DNA from: Tanypteryx hageni
Taxonomy: Eukaryota; Arthropoda; Insecta; Odonata; Petaluridae
Reading direction: 5' to 3'
DNA length: 64,000 bases
Assembly: GCA_028673005.1 (NCBI GenBank)
Contig: CM054115.1
Location: 195,122,370 to 195,186,369, forward strand
Positions 31,240 to 43,009 of this stretch are shown one piece after another. A program made the position numbers and the translations under genes. The notes beneath the pieces are model-generated. The model worked only from the letters and a program-made list of their open reading frames with translations. It did no database searches and was not told where the DNA came from. Each line of letters starts with the position of its first letter. Position 1 is the first letter of the stretch.

Positions 31240-31905
31240 CTAGTATGGTATATCCTCCTCTGTAAGGAACGTCTATATATAATGATACCATATTTGGTTA
31301 AAATTTATGCAGTCAGGTCTCTAGAAATATGTGTAAAAGAAATATTATTTTACCTTTTATTGTGGTAAATCTGCTCTTTTGCACTGCTTTAAACATCTTG
31401 ATTTCATTATGATATGATGTACAAATCTTATATACAAAATTTTGTTGAAATCCATTCAGCTAATTCCTTCCAAATCTCTAATTACTAAAAGAGTTTAATT
31501 TTTAATTGTGGCACCACTGCTTGGTTGATCCAGTATAAACAATTTATTATGTTTTTTTTTTTGTTCATTATAAATATTAAATTTGGCTAAAATTTATGTG
31601 GATAGTTCAACACAAATACGTGTAAAAGGAAATGTTTTTATTACTTGTATTGTGGCAGCCCTGCTTTCAATATCTATACTAAAAATCTTGATTTTGTTTT
31701 TTTATGTTGCACACCTCCTTCATACAAATTTTTGTTCAAATTGGTTTGGTTGATTCCTTCCAAATTCATAATTATCGGAAAGTGTTATTTTGCAATTTTG
31801 GCACCCCTGCTATATCAGTCCAGTCGAAATATGTCATTTTGGTCATATATTTATGTGAAGATGCTATGTACCAAATTTAATTGAAATTGGTTCTGCCAAT
31901 TCTTC
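31240..31905 (+). repeat. ~145-bp monomer array, right flank, direct orientation
   Basis: Monomer marks at 31361, 31507, 31651 and 31797 (spacing 146, 144, 146). Sequence and orientation match 27490-27990, so the flanks are direct while the core between them is inverted. It ends where a pogo-type element begins at 31919. Confidence 0.8.
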
Positions 31906-31918
31906 CCTGAAAATAATA

Positions 31919-32931
31919 CCATGTATAATCGAATGTAAGCCGACCCCCACTTTTCACAAAAAGAAAATTTCTTATAGGGTGTACAGACATTTTGGTTTTC
32001 GCATATCTTTTGTGTAAAAAATACTAAAAAGTATAAATGCTTCTCTTTTTCTCTCCTCCAGCATCTCACATTCGACTCGTCAATCCCATAGCACCGTTGT
32101 GCATTTAGATTAGATGTTTCTTCCGCAAATGCGATATATTTCCTCTTAAATTCTGCAGAATAATGTGTTCGTCTCATAATGAAACAATGAAAATCTTGCC
32201 TCACTGAAAGAGTGAAATTTGCACTTGCAAAAGCACGAGGAAGTGACGGTTGGCTTGGGGAATCCCTGTATGCGCATGCTTGACACACTGAATCGACATA
32301 GTAAACAATGTAAATGTTTCAATAAAGTAAAATGAAACATTGTGTACATATCTAGAGTATACAGCTTCTAACGCATACAAGTGTTAGGTATCGCCATGAT
32401 TTCTGTGACTTTGCTGCAGCACACACTTTTTACATAACTTATTTTTTCGTATTCAGTCATTTTGATTCTTTTTTCATACATTTTAAGTAGATTGTTTACT
32501 TCTACTTTAATAGACTTATATCTTGAGTTATAATGTAACTACAGACATTTTGCCTCATTTCCTTGTGCGATAAGCAAGATGTTTGCTGCGCAAAGGAAAA
32601 AAATGAAAGAAGATATCCCAAAGCGCATTGAACATATCAGAATGTAATATACATAATATGTCGAAATAATTTTCAGAATTGTCTTTGAAGGCGCTCATCC
32701 ATATTCATTAGTTTCTCACATGTGGTCACTTTCTGCATGAGAACAGCATAGTGCTCCTGCTGCACCAACTTTCCGACCTCTGTGCTACCATTCTTATGAA
32801 AATACCCCTTTATGCATTGATTACTTTCTTTTTCATTCATTGATTTTTAAGACACCGAATCTAATCTGAGTGGCAATTTCTAAGAAGGTTAAAAGTTAAA
32901 AAAAGGTCGGCTTATAATCGATTATATATGG
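31919..32931 (-). mobile_element. 1.0-kb non-autonomous Tigger/pogo element
   Basis: Terminal inverted repeats are CCATGTATAATCGAATGTAA on the left and CCATATATAATCGATTATAA (reverse complement of the right). TA flanks at 31917-31918 and 32932-32933. The minus strand from 32178 encodes MRRTHYSAEFKRKYIAFAEE then NLNAQRCYGIDESNVRCWRR, the helix-turn-helix of a Tigger-type transposase; the catalytic part is deleted. It sits at the right edge of the monomer array. Confidence 0.85.
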
Positions 32932-32933
32932 TA

Positions 32934-33465
32934 GTGCTTTTCAGCAATGACAAAATGCACTAAAGATTTTGGTGTGGAAAGCTGTCTCCCCCTGCAGTAC
33001 ACCACTCATGGTGTTTTGCCTTCCAATTTGTCTTCCGACAAATTTGTCAAGCAATGAATTCCCGATGAGTGCTTTGTGGGATGTGTTGGCCCGTGATGAA
33101 TTTTTTGTGTGATGAATTAATGTGATGAGTTGTCGTGCAACTGTGGGAAATACACTTACAGATTTTATTGATGTTTTTTAAACAAATGAAACAAGATAAA
33201 ATAATTGTATCTACTGAAATTTTTAATTGCAAGCTTACGATCTGGATTTCAATTAAAACAATAATTTTTAAAAATACATTTTTAAAATTCTGTTTTTTCT
33301 CAAATAAAATTTGTAACAAACCATTTCAATGAATGAACGAATACCTATATTGAATATGTTTTCGAAATACATCTACAGCAAATACATTCAATGAGAAACA
33401 TCTTGCCTATCAAAAACATCTAATTGGACTTAGAAAAACCCACAATTACCTAACCTAGTGGTACC
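32934..33465. other. Intron, nothing recognised
   Basis: AT-rich; no features assigned. Confidence 0.4.
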
Positions 33466-33469
33466 CGCA

Positions 33470-34110
33470 AAAACTTTTGTGAAGTTAGTCAGAAATCTGC
33501 ACGTTTAAAAGTAATAATAGCTCATTTCTCCTTATAAAATTAGACAACTGATATTTTGAATGTTGTTTGTTTTTATAATTTATGTGCAATTTTAATTGCT
33601 TCTCCCTTACGAAAAAGGTCACATTCAAGTATTGAAATAAAGATTTTTTTCTTTTTGTCTATTAAAAATGCCTGCAGCCCACATGCAATTTACTGAATAA
33701 TAATAATTTTTAATTATTAACAATGCACTCTAAGTTTGACATTGCTACAACTATAATTTTGATACTTCATAAAAAGCACGAAGCAAATAATGCAATTCTT
33801 TCGTCTATTTGAAGACTTACAGATGCTAATTCTATCGGAGGCAATAATGCGGGTCGCCTTGGTAACACCTGGAAAGAGTAGGAAAAACCCATAGAATTTT
33901 GAAAAAAATGTGTTTCTGAGAAATTCTTCCGTGTAACATCTAAACATAGCAAGAATAAGATATTTTATAGTTTTAGCCATCAAATAAAGCAAAAATGGAG
34001 AAATTCGGTTCATATTTACATATTTTAATGACTGAAGTAAAAAAACCTTGCACCTTGAAAATGGAAACTCCAGTGCAAATATATGAAAAATGTTTCGAAC
34101 AACGATTGTG
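33470..34110 (-). repeat. Dispersed repeat A, copy 2
   Basis: Reverse complement of 11900-12640, including the GTGGTACCCGCAAAA edge that at 12.6 kb belongs to the PLE GIY-YIG fragment. Similarity ends near the TGCAAATATATGAAAAATG block. Its frames parallel those of copy 1 but carry no recognised domain. Confidence 0.7.
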
Positions 34111-34169
34111 AAAAATTAAATTTCCTACAACTTTTATTCCAGTATGTTTTTAAATATATAAAATATTAA

Positions 34170-36161
34170 CCTATATCCGCCGGATTTAAATACCTGCTGG
34201 TGGGGTCCAGCTGCCGGATTTAATTTTAGACATTTAAATTTTCCTGGACCACTTTAGCAAAAAATCTCATATCTCGTGAACTATCAGTGATAAATGCTCA
34301 AATAAAAAGCATTTTGTAGTCAAACTATCAAAGAATTACATGTTTCTGCCTATTTGTAGAAATAAACAGGACGAAATAACCCTAATAGACTAAATTTCGC
34401 CGCTAAAATAACTTATTGTTGATATAAATCGAAATAAAGTGCAAAACACTGCATTTACTCACTTTTTGGCAACCTGGTTCCTGCTCGGTCAGCAGCTGAC
34501 ACAACCCAAGTATTTACATTTATCTATAGAGTTGGGGTAGTGTGGTGTTCCTTAAAGCAGGGCTCAACACATAGTCACACACCTTGCACCTATATTTTGT
34601 TCTTGAGTATTTGCCCTTTCAGAAACACATGGCAACAAATACGGGTCCCCAAAATCGGCCAATGCTTATTGTCCTTGGCCTTTAAGCGGTTTACTTGTGT
34701 TCCACTAGCACTAGGTCGTCCCCTTGAGAGATTCTGGGCAGGAAGAGCCCTAGCACCCTCTTCAACAAGTTGCCACACAAGGGAAAGTCGGAATTGCTGA
34801 TGTGAAAATGCACCGCCGCACGAGGAAAGGAGGATCCAACTATTTAGTATAGTTAGGTTGACTAAATGAAAAAATAATTTCTTTGTCCATTTCCAAGTGC
34901 GGTGACCGATGGTGTAGCTGTTAGCCATCCTATCTCCTTTGTCCACGTACCCCATGTGACGGGTTATAATCTTCGACTATAACAGGCATCACAGCTCTTC
35001 CCTCATCGTCGCGGAAGTTTCCTTCTCCTGGTGGATTGTGAATGTTTGATAGCATGCACGTCTATTTTGTCCTTCCATATAATTGCGGTCAAGTCATCCC
35101 TGGTCCAAGTGCATATGTCTCCCGGTCTTAATTTCAGTTTTTTACTGGAAAAGTCTTAGGGCATGTCTTTCTGGTTTTGTCTAACAGTTCCGCAACAATT
35201 AATTTTCTTTGACTGAATATCGTCAAAGAGAGTAGGAGAGGAGAAGAAATTGTCCATATATAACTTATGACCAACCCCTTCCACTCTCCTAGTAAGTTCT
35301 CTAACAGTCGCATGTGTCACTGTCATGTCTTGCATTGCATTTTGTCTGTCTTTCCCCAAATACACTTTCAATGTCATAAGTATAACCAGTCTTGTCACAG
35401 AGTTTATAGATTTTTATGCCGAAATGTTTGTGTTTTTTAGGAATGTATTTTTTTAAAATGACTCTCCCTTTGAAAAGCACAATGACTTCATCTACTGCCA
35501 AGTGCTCAGTAGATTTATAATACTTAGTGTAGCTGTCATTGAGCATTTCAAAGAGAGATCTAATTTTCCATAATCTGTCATAATTTTCATCAATCTTCTC
35601 AAGTTCGTTAGTGTTTTCAGTGTAATGAAGAAAGCGGAGAATGTGAAGAAATCGGTCGTCTCATAGTAGCACTAAAGAAAGGAGTACGAAATTGTTGCAA
35701 TGTCGACCAGTGGTCCCTCAATGTACCTCTTACATCGTGTCCCATTTGTATAGCTATTGAAAAAACAAGTACATTTCGTATATTGTCACATCAGGCTGTG
35801 GTGAAGGTCCTTCATCTAATTTGTCAATGTATTGGTGATAGTTACAATTTGTCTCATCCACCAGGAGTTGGAAGACTTCCGCAAAATAAAGGAGGAAAAC
35901 GCTGAGTGGAGTCGAATTGCTCGAGATGTTTGGAGCCGCACCATCCTTCAGTCCACTCGGGCCACCGGTAAAGGGCTGCTCTCTAATTATTCTATGGCCC
36001 TGATGTGGAGATATCCATTACGATCCACTTCTTGAGGAGATAGCTCTCTTGGGCTGTTCTTCCATAAATTCATTCTCACTTTCCTCTTCGTAAGTGTCCG
36101 AATCAGAGTCAACGAAGACTTCTTCAATTTTCTCGTGCGGAGTTTTACGCTTAGGGCCCAT
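34170..36161 (-). pseudogene. piggyBac (PGBD4-like) transposon relic
   Basis: The minus-strand start at 36161 opens MGPKRKTPHEKIEEVFVDSD, the acidic N-terminus usual for these proteins. Later frames give HLAVDEVIVLFKGRVILKKY (first catalytic Asp) with IPKKHKHFGIKIYKLCDKTG, KLYMDNFFSSPTLFDDI (second Asp block) and a C-terminal NKHWPILGTRICCHVF resembling the Cys-rich end. The third Asp block is not visible. Stops and frameshifts are frequent. A TTAA (34166-34169) followed by CCTATATCCGCCGG is probably one terminus. The other was not found; a pogo relic starts nearby at 36.29 kb. Confidence 0.75.
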
Positions 36162-36289
36162 TTAAAAAAATATTTGCAAAAAATAAAACAATCTACAAAC
36201 TAATTATATAAAAAGTCTACACTCGCTCTACTTCGTGCTCTGCAAATGACTGAACGTAAAGTGGGATATCTTACAAAGTGATTCTCTCC

Positions 36290-36760
36290 TTCTCATTTAT
36301 TATGGAGTTCCACAAAGTAAAGGCTTCATCCGTTGATTTCAATGATTACCTTTTGGGTCAAATATGACATCCAATTACACTCAATGTAAAAAGTGCAAAA
36401 TCTGTAATAATAACGACAGGTAACAAAAAAATGTGAGGCTCAGTAATGTTGACTGTTTAGTAGGTTTAGCAAAATTATCACCATATGTTACCCTTAAACA
36501 AAGTAACAAATACCTTTTGGAATAATAATTAGATGTTATGAAAATAGATGGGTGTCAAAAGAACTTATGAGAGATTGATTACATTGTCTTGAATAGAAGA
36601 CCAGGAGCACTATTAAGAAAAAGAAGGATGCTTGTAGTACTTCAAAGTACACATGACCCCTTAAGTTAAAGATTTATTAACCTTGTAATAATATCTGGAG
36701 GAATGACATCATAGCTTCAAGTCCTCAATGTTGCTGTCAACTAGCTTTTTAAAGATAATT
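36290..36760 (+). pseudogene. Pogo (POGK-like) transposase relic
   Basis: Fragments in shifting frames read MTSNYTQCKKCKI (from the DMPSNYTVNKKGAK block), LSPYVTLKQ, NRRPGALLRKRRMLVVLQST (second-Asp region) and VIISGGMTS then LQVLNVAVN (third-Asp region, Asp changed to Asn). The order matches the relic at 25.8-26.3 kb. More decayed than the other two copies. Confidence 0.65.
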
Positions 36761-36792
36761 TATAGGGTTTATATTCTAAGTGAAAAAGAAAC

Positions 36793-37147
36793 CCAGAATG
36801 GGACAGTTCAGCGCAACCAATTTGGCGATGTTACTGTTCGGCGACAGGACAATTCGGCGCTGGGACAATTTGGTACCTGAAGGAAAAAGCAACAACTTTT
36901 AGTGGGTTTAAGTGGTTGGAGGTTGGATTCGTTCTATTTCCTCCCCCTGGGTTGGGTTGAGTGGTTATAGGTTGGATTCATTTTATTTACTCCCCCAGGT
37001 TCGGTTGAGTATTTGGGGCTGGTTTCTTTCTATTTCCTCTCCTGGGTTAAATTTTATTTGCTGCTGCTGAACTGTCCTGGTGCCGAATTGTCCTGGCACC
37101 AAATCATCATGTGCCAAATTGGTTGCACCAAACTGTACTATACCCTG
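36793..37147. mobile_element. Foldback element with repeat-rich inverted ends
   Basis: The left end (GACAGTTCAGCGCAACCAAT, then GACAATTCGGCGCTGGGACA) is mirrored at the right, whose reverse complement begins GTACAGTTTGGTGCAACCAA and contains CAGGACAATTCGGCACCAGG. The ends are thus inverted repeats built of short internal copies of GGACAATTCGGCG. Between them is a tandem repeat of three ~49-bp units (GGTTGGATTC at 36921, 36970 and, changed, 37018). No coding capacity. Class unknown. Confidence 0.75.
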
Positions 37148-37404
37148 CTGAAGCAGGAGATGGAAGTGCATTTTCTTAGAATTTTTTATGGTACTGGTTT
37201 GCCTCCTCTTAAGAGAAGGGGAGTACCCATACTGTTGACATGTTGATTGTGATTTGAATTTTCCCATCCGTAAAATCTTCACACCTCTAGCTTCTGTAGT
37301 TGTATACAGTACCACTTTAAAATTGGAATTTTCCAAATATGAAGCCCTCTGGTAGAAACTATGAGCCACCATGACAGTTCAATCAGTAGAAATGTAATAA
37401 TTAT

Positions 37405-37900
37405 AGATTCTTATTGAATTGGTGGCAACAATGTGGGTTGCCTTGGCAACACCCGGAAAGAGTAAGAAAAAGCGATACAATTTTTAAAAGTTATGCCTAA
37501 TACTGACAAATTCTTCCATATAACATCTAAACATCACAAGAATAAGATATTTTATAGTTTTACCCGTTGAATAAAGCAAACTATAACCTGAAGAGTCGAC
37601 TTCGACCGTAAACAAAGGATTTAGCGAGAAGAACCAAGCGCTAAATACATATTTCAAGAGCCAAGCTTACAGAATAAAGCAAAAACGGATAAAATTGGTA
37701 CATATTTACATATTTTGATGAATAAAGGAAAGAAATCACCTTGTATAATTGAAAATCCCATGTAAACCTATAATCATCTCCTGGAGTCAAACCTGGAACA
37801 CTTCTGTCAATGAAAATATATTTTCCAGGGTCTTCTAGTTGGCAGAAACAAAATTATTTTTACAGCATTTATCTATGACCAACTGTTCAAGAGATAAAAG
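37405..37900 (-). repeat. Dispersed repeat A, copy 3, with a 91-bp insertion
   Basis: Matches copy 2 in the same orientation from GGTTGCCTTGGCAACACCCG to the TTGGCAGAAACAAAATTATT block (reverse complement of copy 1's TTTGTTTCTGCCAATTAG). It is interrupted once, at 37581-37671. Confidence 0.7.
37581..37671 (+). mobile_element. 91-bp insertion with 12-bp target duplication and hammerhead-like core
   Basis: The perfect duplication GAATAAAGCAAA (37569-37580 and 37672-37683) flanks the insert, and the other copies of repeat A lack it. Inside is CTGAAGA (37588-37594) followed by a GTCG...CGAC hairpin and CGTAAAC, a hammerhead-like core with one extra base in GAAAC. It also has AAATACATATTT, similar to the block next to the motif at 11598. 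Probably a short retrotransposed piece of a PLE or a retrozyme-like RNA. Confidence 0.55.
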
Positions 37901-37914
37901 ACATTGAATAATTA

Positions 37915-38020
37915 TATAATAATAATGATAATAATAATTTATTCCTCTGGCGATCTGTGTACAGATGTACATTTTGTCAGAAACATCAAGTATGACAGGT
38001 GTAATCCAAATAAAAGTAGA

Positions 38021-38074
<54 letters not shown>

Positions 38075-40187
38075 TAATTACATGTATAAAAGTATACAGG
38101 ATGTCAGTCAGTAAAAAATTCATCAATACTAGAATACATTTTGTCAAGCAAAAAAGATTTAACATTATACTGGAAGGAAGAGATAGACACAATACACATT
38201 AAATTTTGAGATAGCTTGTTATAAAAAGTGAGTCTCATATATTTAGGACCCTTGGATGCATATTTGGTGCAAATAAATGGTGTGTGTAACTTACTTGCAC
38301 CACAAGTAGCGTACTGATAAATGTCTGTATTGGCCAGGTATTCATTAAAATTCTTTTTGGTGCATACAAGAGCTATTAATATATAGATACAGGCCAGAGG
38401 TAAGACATTAAAATGCTTAAAAATTGGACTACTTGGGGCATCAAGATTTGCATTCACCAATAATCGTAATATTTTTTTTATTGTAAAAGTTCTGGTGGCA
38501 TGAGGCGAGGAGCCCCACAGCAAGATACTGTAAACAATGGGGGGATAAAATTCTCCATAATACAGTGATAGTAAAACCTCTGAGGATACTGTAGAACGAA
38601 TGCATCTAATCAAATAGCACAAAGAGCTAAGTTTACTGGCAAGTTTATCTATATGGATATCTCAATAAATGTGTGCCACAATATTGATACCAAGATACTT
38701 TGAGGTGTTAACTTGGGGGATGCACTTACCATCTAATGGAATAGACAAAGTCTGAGTTGTTTTATTTTTATTTGTAATGTAAATTACTAGTGATTTATCA
38801 ATATTTAATTTTAAAAAGTTGTTATGACACCAAGTATTTAGGCGGTGAGTGACAAGATTACAAGTATGGTGTAAATTCTGAAAAGAGTTGGAGGAAACAA
38901 TGATGTTGGTGTCATCGGCACAAAGTGTGGGTTTTGTCCCAATTGATTTGCATATTCTCTGAGGGAGGTCATTGACGTAAATCAGGAAGAGAATGCGTCC
39001 TAAAACTGAGCCCTGAGGAACTACTTGGTCAACTATTTTAGCTGGAGAGACATATTTAGAACCATTATTAATAATAACAACACGCTGAGTTCTGCCTTTA
39101 ATATAAGATATGAGCCACTTTTTAGGTGGCCCTCTGATACCCATTCTTTCAAGTTTTTTAAAAAGTAGGTTATGGTTTACTAGTTCAAAGGCTTTTGTAA
39201 AGTCATAGAAGAGTGCACATGTTTCTAATTTGTTATCCAGTGCAGAGAGCAAGGAGTTGATAGCATCATAGGCAGCTGTCATGGTGGACCTCTTCTTACG
39301 GAAGCCATGTTGATAAGGAGACAAAACAAAAGATTCCAGTAAAGACACTAATCAATTATTAAAGACTTTCTCAAGAATTTTAGAAAATTGATTTTGTATA
39401 GCAGTTGGCCTGTAAGAATTTAAATCTAGAGTACTACCTTTACCCTTGTATAGGGGAACAATTTTAGAAATTTTGAGGGCAGTAGGAAAAATCCCAACCT
39501 GTAAGGATTCATTAATGAGTTTTAGTAGGGGACTTTTAATAAAATTAAAACTCTGATAATAAGATTTGAAATTTCGTCCAAACCAGCACTAAACTTTGAC
39601 CCACAGTTATTAATAATGTTTGAAAGCTGTTTTTCATGACATGGAGAGAGGTATAAGGATCTTGAAGAGATAGGAATGTTAAGATAGTCAAAAGCATCAA
39701 TGGGTTGTGGACATAAAGGAAGAGAGGTGAAGTGATTATTAAATTCAGATGTCAGAAGTGTATAATCAGATATAGTGTTTCCAGAAGAATCAATAATTCC
39801 TGAAAACAGATGTTGAATTTTGGTTTTTTGGGCTGTTAATTATTTTCCAGGTTTCTCTAGACTTATTGCTGCAGTTCCGTAACCTTTCATCATTGTAAGT
39901 GTGCTTAACAGTGTTAACTAACAGGCGATAAGATTTTCTAAGAGATCTGTACTCTGCATTCAGTTCATTGTCTAAAGAAGACTTGCATAAAATAGACAAT
40001 TCTTTAAGAAAGGATGAAAATGCTCGAATTTCATCAGTAACCCATTTCTTCCTATTAATATTTTTATGGCCTTTTTTCTGAAGTAGAGAAAATGCAATAT
40101 TAAAATAGTGCAGAAACTTAGTATAAAAGTAGTATATAGTATATACAAAAGATCTTTAAAATTTGAATAAGAAATAATATGGTCCAA
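37915..40187 (-). mobile_element. Jockey-superfamily non-LTR retrotransposon (LINE), decayed
   Basis: Minus-strand blocks in order: KELSILCKSSLDNELNAEYR region with RETWKIINSPKN (39999-39790); KISKIVPLYKGKGSTLDLNS (near 39480-39410); then RT motifs PYQHGFRKKRSTMTAAYDAI, LFYDFTKAFELVNH (motif A), VPQGSVLGRILFLIYVNDLP (motif B) and LCADDTN in place of YADD (39348-38662). The C-terminal region follows (LYYGEFYPPIVYSILLWGSS, 38622-38104). A (TAA)n-like tail lies at 37915-37945. Frameshifts, and Cys for Tyr in the catalytic loop, mark it inactive. The clade (CR1/L2/Daphne/Jockey) cannot be settled by eye. Confidence 0.8.
38023..38072. repeat. (TA)n microsatellite
   Basis: About 25 uninterrupted TA units in the 3' UTR of the minus-strand LINE. 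It creates spurious Ile-Tyr frames on both strands. Confidence 0.95.
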
Positions 40188-40375
40188 ACTGGAGGTTTAA
40201 ATATGTGCTGGAAAGGGTTAAATGTAATACAGTAGTCCCCTGCCAACCAGAGTTTTATCAACTGTGGTGTTGAGTATCTGCAATTATTAAATTGTACACT
40301 TTTACCAACCACAGTATCCAATATTGAGTACCTGCGGCAATCTAAGTGATTGTGGCTAATTTCGCTAATGTTAAA

Positions 40376-41200
40376 ATTAGGGATGGCAAGATTGGTTCTT
40401 CGGTTCTCTCAAGAACCGAAATAACCGGAACCGACTTTATAATCCGGTTTTTTGGTTCCGATCCTCGTTTTAATAAAAAAATTATTGCGACTTGGAAGCA
40501 GATGCTAACCAAAGAACAACCGACTCATACCGCCATATTTTTTGCAATGGCATTCGATCTTTGATACATATATCGATGATGGAAGTTGTGCGTTTACTAC
40601 GACGTGAAATGTATTTTTATGCTGTATGTGTTATCAGTTTCATAAGGGATAAGCAAGTCTGAATTTCCTTTAGTTCATGAGGTAAAAGATCTTTGTAGCG
40701 CCTACAAAAATCAGGACGACGAATCAGTTCAATAAACGATAGTTCCGCAAAAATATATATCAAAACAATTGAATGATCAGTTCCAAACTTCCGGCATTGA
40801 ATATTTGGTTTGTGACTGCGTGGTTTTATAATGTAAAAATTCAAGCAATACCTTGAGTCAAATCCATCAGTTTGAAGTGTTACTGTAACTTATTAAAAGA
40901 AATGTTTATTTTGTTGTGTTGTAATTTTGAATAGATACCCTGTGGATAATTTTTAAATTTAATCAATTTATTGTGAACCGTAACAATAAAGACATTTCGG
41001 ACGTTTGGAAAAAATCAGAATTGACAGTACAAACAAAAAATATGCTATATGTAACTATTGTAAAGCTAGAATTTCCCATGGTGTACCAAAAAGCACTTCT
41101 CACCTAAAACAAGTTAGGAAAGTGTACAGTGTATCACAAATAGGCGCGTTTCGTGAGTATTTGAAGCTATACGATATAATTTGACCAAACACCATAAAAC
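40376..41200 (+). pseudogene. hAT element relic with BED zinc finger
   Basis: The left part (TTAGGGATGGCAAGATTGGT followed by repeated GGTTCT/AACCGG) is the style of a hAT terminus. Near 41039-41110 a frame gives KKYAICNYCKARISHGVPKS then TSHLKQV, a BED-type zinc finger (CxxC...STSxLKxH). After a stop TKHHKTAKHQDL follows. No catalytic domain is visible. A Tigger-like end (TACAGTAGTCCCCTGCCAAC) lies just upstream at 40231. Confidence 0.55.
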
Positions 41201-42599
41201 AGCAAAACACCAAGACCTGATTATATCTCTGTCTATTAAAAATTTCTTCTCCCCCCTTAGTTGGTGCATCAATAAACATTACGTAATTTTAATGACTAAA
41301 TACTGCAAAACTATATATCAGAAATGCCAGGAAAATATTCAATTTTTATTTACCGATTTATTTTCTAATCAGTTTTAATCAACCAAACAATTGAAAATTA
41401 TTTAAAACATACCTCACTTGAGTTCAGTAGTTGTAATATTTACGTTTATGTTATTTTCTTTGCCATAGATTTCCTTCTATTTACAAAATCTGTCATGCAT
41501 GCATAAGGAATTAAATGTATTTTGTAATTATAGCAGATCTTATTTACTTCAGTAACCAATAAGATTGTTTACGTCAGGAGTTTTTAACCTGGGGTCCATG
41601 TTGGATTCTAGGGGGTCCGTGTACATAACCTAAAAATTCGAATTTTATTTTCACTAAAATCTTTAGTGAAATTATTCACTAAAAATTTTGTTGTTGTGGC
41701 ACTAAAAGGTCCTTATAAATGGAATTAATACGTAATTTTTAGTTTATATGATTTTTAAATATTTAATTTTATTCGGAGAATTATCATAAATTTTTGGATT
41801 CAAAGAAATAAATTGTTTTTATAATTTAGTATTACTATATGTAAGCTTAACGATTTTTCTTTGTAATAAAACGTTTTATTTGTATGTAAAATTTTTAATT
41901 ATGCATTTATGTAAAAATTTTTTAAGAAGGGGTCTTGGACTGGTAGTCCTTAATATCAAGTTTCATAAATATCTGTTTGGTAGAAGCCGAGAATGAACAT
42001 GTGGACTGACGGACAAAACGAAGCTAATAGGCACTTATGCTGGAAGCGGAATGTGCCTAAAGACCGCGATCAGATTATTACAAGTATGGAAAGGTGTACA
42101 CCATGTCTGAGTGCACAGTTTCCAAATGTGTTCTTTGCGTTCGACAAATTTTAGTAAAATTCTCCAATACCAAATTTTATCAAATATGTCCTGCGGTTCC
42201 CGAGTTGAAACGTACATTGTAAGGTACATGTAGTTCTTTATGTAAAGTGGTATTTTTTGAAGCATATTTATTTTTAACATTGAACTTCAGGTATATCTCT
42301 CAGGGATGACTCCCCATAACCTCGAATTTTCCATCACCCCTCACCACATGTGGTTTTGTCAGTCACAGATAAAGTCAATAATGTAACCCTCGCATTTGAA
42401 GAGGTGCTTATCTACTATACTGTATTTTTAAAAGTGTTCAGTTTCAGATATTTCTGCATTTCAGACAGCCAGATGTCAGTCCATCTGTACTATTTATTTC
42501 ATCAAAAAATAACTATTAAAACTAATCCTCTTATTAATTTTAAGGTTTTGTTTTTTTTGACAGTGAATGAAAACTTCATCTCTTTTCTTAATATTGCAG
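41201..42599. other. Intron; possible hAT end at 41574
   Basis: CAGGAGTTTTTAACCTGGGG near 41575 resembles a hAT terminal repeat, but the right partner is unclear (AAGGGGTCTTGGACTGG near 41927). Otherwise AT-rich without assigned features. Confidence 0.35.
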
Positions 42600-42764
42600 T
42601 GCATGAGCAGCAAGTGGTTCCATGGGTGGATGATGCAGCTGTTCCTCTTTGTCCCAACTGTGCACGTCCATTTCACCTATTGACACGTCGCAAGCATCAC
42701 TGCCGTCTGTGTGGAGCTATCATGTGCCATGACTGCTCCACGTTTATTAATCTATCCACTGCTC
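42600..42764 (+). CDS. Rbsn-5: Rabenosyn-5, FYVE zinc-finger exon
   Basis: The acceptor is CTTAATATTGCAG and the donor C|GTATGT. The exon encodes [20 protein letters not shown], then [17 protein letters not shown] and INLSTA. FYVE hallmarks are all visible: WVDD (WxxD motif), CPNC, the basic R-KHHCRLCG signature and CHDC. FYVE fingers bind phosphatidylinositol 3-phosphate and place the protein on early endosomes. The last Cys pair is in the next exon (LCDHC), after a Ser-rich loop, the same layout as in vertebrate RBSN. Phase fits: the first two bases complete a Val codon, and the final C joins GT of the next exon to make Arg (STA-R-KLTNPA). Confidence 0.97.
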
Positions 42765-43009
42765 GTATGTAACTTAATTTAAGAACATATTTTAAAGGCA
42801 AAACATTAATTCAAGATTACTATAATTTGGGGTAAATTTCACCTTATTTTCACCCTGTATTTGGTTTAAACATTTCTTTCGCAAAGAATTATATTTTGGT
42901 ATGTTTCAGTTTAATTATTTTCTGTGAAATCAAAGAAACAGAAAACACTGTTCTTAATCTAATATGTAAACAAGAGTGTCTGTCTACATTTATTCCGACA
43001 CCGTGTGAG
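42765..43009. other. Intron start, nothing recognised
   Basis: No feature found. Confidence 0.4.

Noticed and set aside
27205..31905. A CRISPR-like or regularly spaced repeat array
   Set aside because: Eukaryotic context; repeats are contiguous diverged monomers without unique spacers.
38020..38202. Ile-Tyr repeat frames on both strands
   Set aside because: Translation of the (TA)n microsatellite.
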